Assembly (NCBI GenBank): GCA_910579515.1
Contig: CAJTUV010000032.1
Location: 1 to 40,058 of the forward strand
From: an uncultured Hungatella sp.
GTDB lineage: Bacteria; Bacillota; Clostridia; Lachnospirales; Lachnospiraceae
DNA length: 40,058 nucleotides
Reading direction: 5' to 3'
In this document: piece after piece, positions 38,191 to 40,058 of the stretch
Numbering within the stretch: position 1 is the stretch's first letter
How the letters are laid out: each line of letters starts with the position of its first letter
Notes under the pieces: generated by a model
Seen by the model: the letters and a program-made list of their open reading frames with translations, nothing else
The model's database searches: none
What the model was told of the DNA's origin: nothing
Made by a program: the position numbers and the translations under genes

Positions 38191-38463
38191 ATGCAGATCA
38201 CAGATGTAAGAGTGAGACGAATTGAGAAAGATGGGAAAATGAAAGCCATTGTATCCATTACTTTGGACAATGAATTTGTAATTCATGATATCAAAGTGAT
38301 TGAAGGAGAAAAAGGGTTATTCATTGCTATGCCCAGCCGCAAAGCTGCCGATGGCGAGTACCGCGATATCGCTCACCCAATTAATTCTGAAACCCGGGAT
38401 ATGATTCAGAAGGCGATCTTAGACAAGTATGAGACTACGGCGCTAGAGAATGAGACCATTTAG
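38191..38463 (+). CDS. spoVG: Septation protein SpoVG
   Basis: A 90-residue SpoVG, a small conserved site-specific DNA/RNA-binding regulator. It affects sporulation and septation in Bacillus and virulence or metabolism elsewhere. The sequence ITDVRVRRIEKDGKMKAIVS, then FVIHDIKVIEGEKGLFIAMP and SRKAADGEYRDIAHPI, is essentially the family consensus. The C-terminal tail is the short acidic form. The ATG at 38191 follows ACAGGAGGG. It lies 48 bases after glgD with no promoter visible, so it is probably in the same transcript and ends at the terminator at 38478-38523. Linking glycogen enzymes and spoVG on one mRNA may reflect growth-phase control. Confidence 0.96.
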   Translation: MQITDVRVRRIEKDGKMKAIVSITLDNEFVIHDIKVIEGEKGLFIAMPSRKAADGEYRDIAHPINSETRDMIQKAILDKYETTALENETI

Positions 38464-38477
38464 TTTTGATGAAAAGC

Positions 38478-38523
38478 AGCACCGCGAAAGATAGAGAAAA
38501 TCTGTCTTCTGCGGTGCTTTTTT
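38478..38523. terminator. Bidirectional terminator between spoVG and the FAD gene
   Basis: AGCACCGC (38478-38485) pairs with GCGGTGCT (38511-38518), with inner pairing AAGATAG/CTGTCTT and TTTTTT beyond. It touches the stop codon of the convergent FAD-dependent gene at 38523. Confidence 0.88.
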
Positions 38524-39911
38524 CATGAATGGCTCTTTTTTGCAATATTTCTTGCTACATACACACCACTGGCGGAGGCATGAGACAGGGAATGAGTGAC
38601 GCCGCTCCCGTCGCCGATGATGTAAAGTCCCTTATACTTTGTCTCCAGGTTCTGATCCAGTTCTACTTCCATATTATAGAATTTCACTTCCACACCATAG
38701 AGAAGAGTATCGTCGTTTGCTGTACCTGGGGCGATTTTGTCCAGAGCATAAATCATTTCCATAATCCCATCCAGAATCCGTTTGGGCAGTACCAGACTTA
38801 AATCTCCAGGGGTAGCAGTCAGAGTGGGGGTTACCAGTCCCTCCCTGATCCGGCTGGCAGTGCTCCTTCTTCCACGAATCAGATCGCCGAAACGCTGGAC
38901 AATCACACCGCCTCCCAGCATATTGGAGAGACGGGCGATGCTCTCGCCATAGCCATTGCTGTCTTTAAACGGTTCTGAAAAATGCTTGGCTACCAGAAGG
39001 GCAAAATTCGTATTTTCAGTCTGTTTGCTGGAATCTTCATAGCTGTGTCCATTAACCGTTACGATTCCGTTCGTGTTTTCATTTACCACAATTCCATAAG
39101 GATTCATACAGAAGGTGCGGACATTGTCCTCAAACTTTTCTGTTCGGTATACGATTTTGCTTTCATACAGCTCGTCTGTCAGATGGGAGAAAATGACAGC
39201 GGGGAGTTCTACCCGCACGCCGATGTCCACTCGATTCGACTTTGTTGGAATGTCCAGCTCTTTACAAATATGTTCCATCCATTTGCTTCCGCTTCTTCCC
39301 ACAGAGATGATGCATTGTTTACAAACGGCGCTAAGATTGTCTCCATAATCCACCTGAAAACCATCTTCCAAAATTTTTATATGAGTAACTTGGGTTTGAA
39401 AGTAAAAAGTGATATGAGATTTCAATTCCTGATACAGGTTATTTAAGACAATGTAATTGATGTCGGTTCCTAGATGACGAACGGAGGCATCCAGAAGTTT
39501 TAACTTATTCTGCATACACAGCTTTTTAAATTTCGTGCCTGCTGTGGAATAAAGCTTTGTCTGTTGGCCGCCGTGAGTAATGTTAATATTATCGACATAT
39601 TTCATCAGGTCAATGGCTTCATTTTTGCCGATATATTCGTATAATGTGCCGCCAAAATCATTGGTAATGTTGTACTTGCCGTCAGAAAAGGCGCCTGCTC
39701 CGCCAAATCCATTCATAATAGCGCATGTAGGGCAATGGATACAGGAGGTTATTTTTTGCCCGTCAATAGGGCAGCAGCGCTTTTTTAGAGGATTTCCGGA
39801 TTCAAAAACCGCTATGTTTAAATCTGGTCTTTTTTGCATAAGCTCATAGGCGGAGAAAATACCACCTGGGCCTGCGCCGATGATGATCACATCAAATTGG
39901 GCAGAGTTCAT
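38523..39911 (-). CDS. FAD-dependent oxidoreductase-like protein (COG2509 type)
   Basis: A 462-residue flavoprotein. The N-terminal Rossmann motif is VIIIGAGPGGIFSAYEL, followed by VFESG. A Cys-rich stretch (RCCPIDGQKITSCIHCPTCA) at about 45-65 is a hallmark of this uncharacterised FAD-dependent family. GGAGAFSDGKYNITNDFGG follows. The second flavin motif, YIIGDGSGVTHSLSHASASG, is near the C-terminus. Cofactor binding is therefore well supported; the substrate is unknown, and the cysteines may bind an iron-sulfur cluster or carry redox chemistry. The ATG at 39911 follows GAAGGGAGC. It is a single gene with its own promoter at 39945-39973. Confidence 0.87.
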   Translation of the reverse strand: MNSAQFDVIIIGAGPGGIFSAYELMQKRPDLNIAVFESGNPLKKRCCPIDGQKITSCIHCPTCAIMNGFGGAGAFSDGKYNITNDFGGTLYEYIGKNEAIDLMKYVDNINITHGGQQTKLYSTAGTKFKKLCMQNKLKLLDASVRHLGTDINYIVLNNLYQELKSHITFYFQTQVTHIKILEDGFQVDYGDNLSAVCKQCIISVGRSGSKWMEHICKELDIPTKSNRVDIGVRVELPAVIFSHLTDELYESKIVYRTEKFEDNVRTFCMNPYGIVVNENTNGIVTVNGHSYEDSSKQTENTNFALLVAKHFSEPFKDSNGYGESIARLSNMLGGGVIVQRFGDLIRGRRSTASRIREGLVTPTLTATPGDLSLVLPKRILDGIMEMIYALDKIAPGTANDDTLLYGVEVKFYNMEVELDQNLETKYKGLYIIGDGSGVTHSLSHASASGVYVARNIAKKSHS

Positions 39912-39944
39912 AAAAATTGCTCCCTTCAGAATCTGTTTGGAAGC

Positions 39945-39973
39945 ATCTTAACACAGGACGGCGCAATTTTCAA
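39945..39973 (-). promoter_or_regulatory. Sigma-A promoter of the FAD-dependent gene
   Basis: On the minus strand, TTGAAA (39968-39973), a 17-base spacer and TAAGAT (39945-39950) with TG in the extended position, about 34 bases from the start codon. The last 85 bases of the window beyond it hold no gene I can support. Confidence 0.6.
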
Positions 39974-40058
39974 TAAAGATTGACGCTTTACATTTTATGG
40001 GAGTGTAGGTTTACAATACATGTGTTACAACTGAATAATTAAAAAGACGGAAATACCG

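Noticed and set aside
38982..39446. 154-codon plus-strand frame inside the FAD-dependent gene
   Set aside because: It is opposite a well-supported flavoprotein with clear motifs, and no promoter or ribosome site precedes it.
39986..40047. Possible plus-strand promoter at the right edge
   Set aside because: TTTACA and TACAAT are 19 bases apart, and TTGACG nearby has no -10 at 17 bases. No gene is visible before the window ends, so I could not support it.

Overview
The window looks like a chromosome segment from an anaerobic, spore-forming-lineage clostridium, most likely a member of the Lachnospiraceae. The evidence is gene content: an rpsF-ssb-rpsR / gdpP-rplI-dnaB block, glgC-glgD next to spoVG, a CwlD-type amidase, MecA, rubredoxin, an 8-cysteine ferredoxin, a DUF1858 redox protein and a DUF4080 B12/radical-SAM protein. 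Strong AGGAGG ribosome sites and clostridial promoters with 17-bp spacing fit this. The genus cannot be fixed from the sequence alone.

Layout. 1-1556: the right end of an IS66-family element, a decayed remnant, and an Rpn/PD-(D/E)XK-type gene. 1592-3090: two minus-strand genes, a charged orphan protein and a secreted protein. 3280-6444: a plus-strand run with a small protein, a DUF2156 protein, a GNAT acetyltransferase, a Sir2 deacetylase and a DUF951 protein. 6509-7135 (minus): a second orphan protein. 7349-12468: the ribosomal/replication core. 12610-15585: a MerR regulator, a glutamine-amidotransferase-like hydrolase, ferredoxin, a DUF1858 protein and MecA. 15769-21414: a plus-strand group made of a kinase-ATPase fusion, a second small P-loop ATPase, a small protein, a membrane-anchored GH18 protein and a metallophosphoesterase lipoprotein. 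21465-22187 (minus): cwlD-like amidase. 22328-30524: ten tightly packed plus-strand genes, from the Sua5 tRNA-modification gene to rubredoxin. 30562-35459 (minus): asnS, an SbcD/SbcC-like pair and a GNAT protein. 35750-38463: glgC-glgD-spoVG. 38523-39911 (minus): an FAD-dependent protein.

Two things stand out. First, the two orphan minus-strand genes (1592-2320 and 6509-7135) are both preceded by TAAG-N15-G(C/T)CGATAT. This is nearly the sigma-D/sigma-28 (motility sigma) promoter, and neither site has a good sigma-A -35 box. One product also carries a short FlgM-like motif, although no flagellar gene is in view. Second, the 15.7-18.1 kb module joins a divergent Ser/Thr kinase to a MinD/ParA-like P-loop domain. 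It is followed by an overlapping second P-loop protein. The kinase gene appears to initiate at an AUU codon behind a perfect Shine-Dalgarno, with a possible leaderless six-codon ORF in front. No CRISPR array, rRNA or tRNA gene was seen. All functional calls come from reading motifs by eye; no database search was run.
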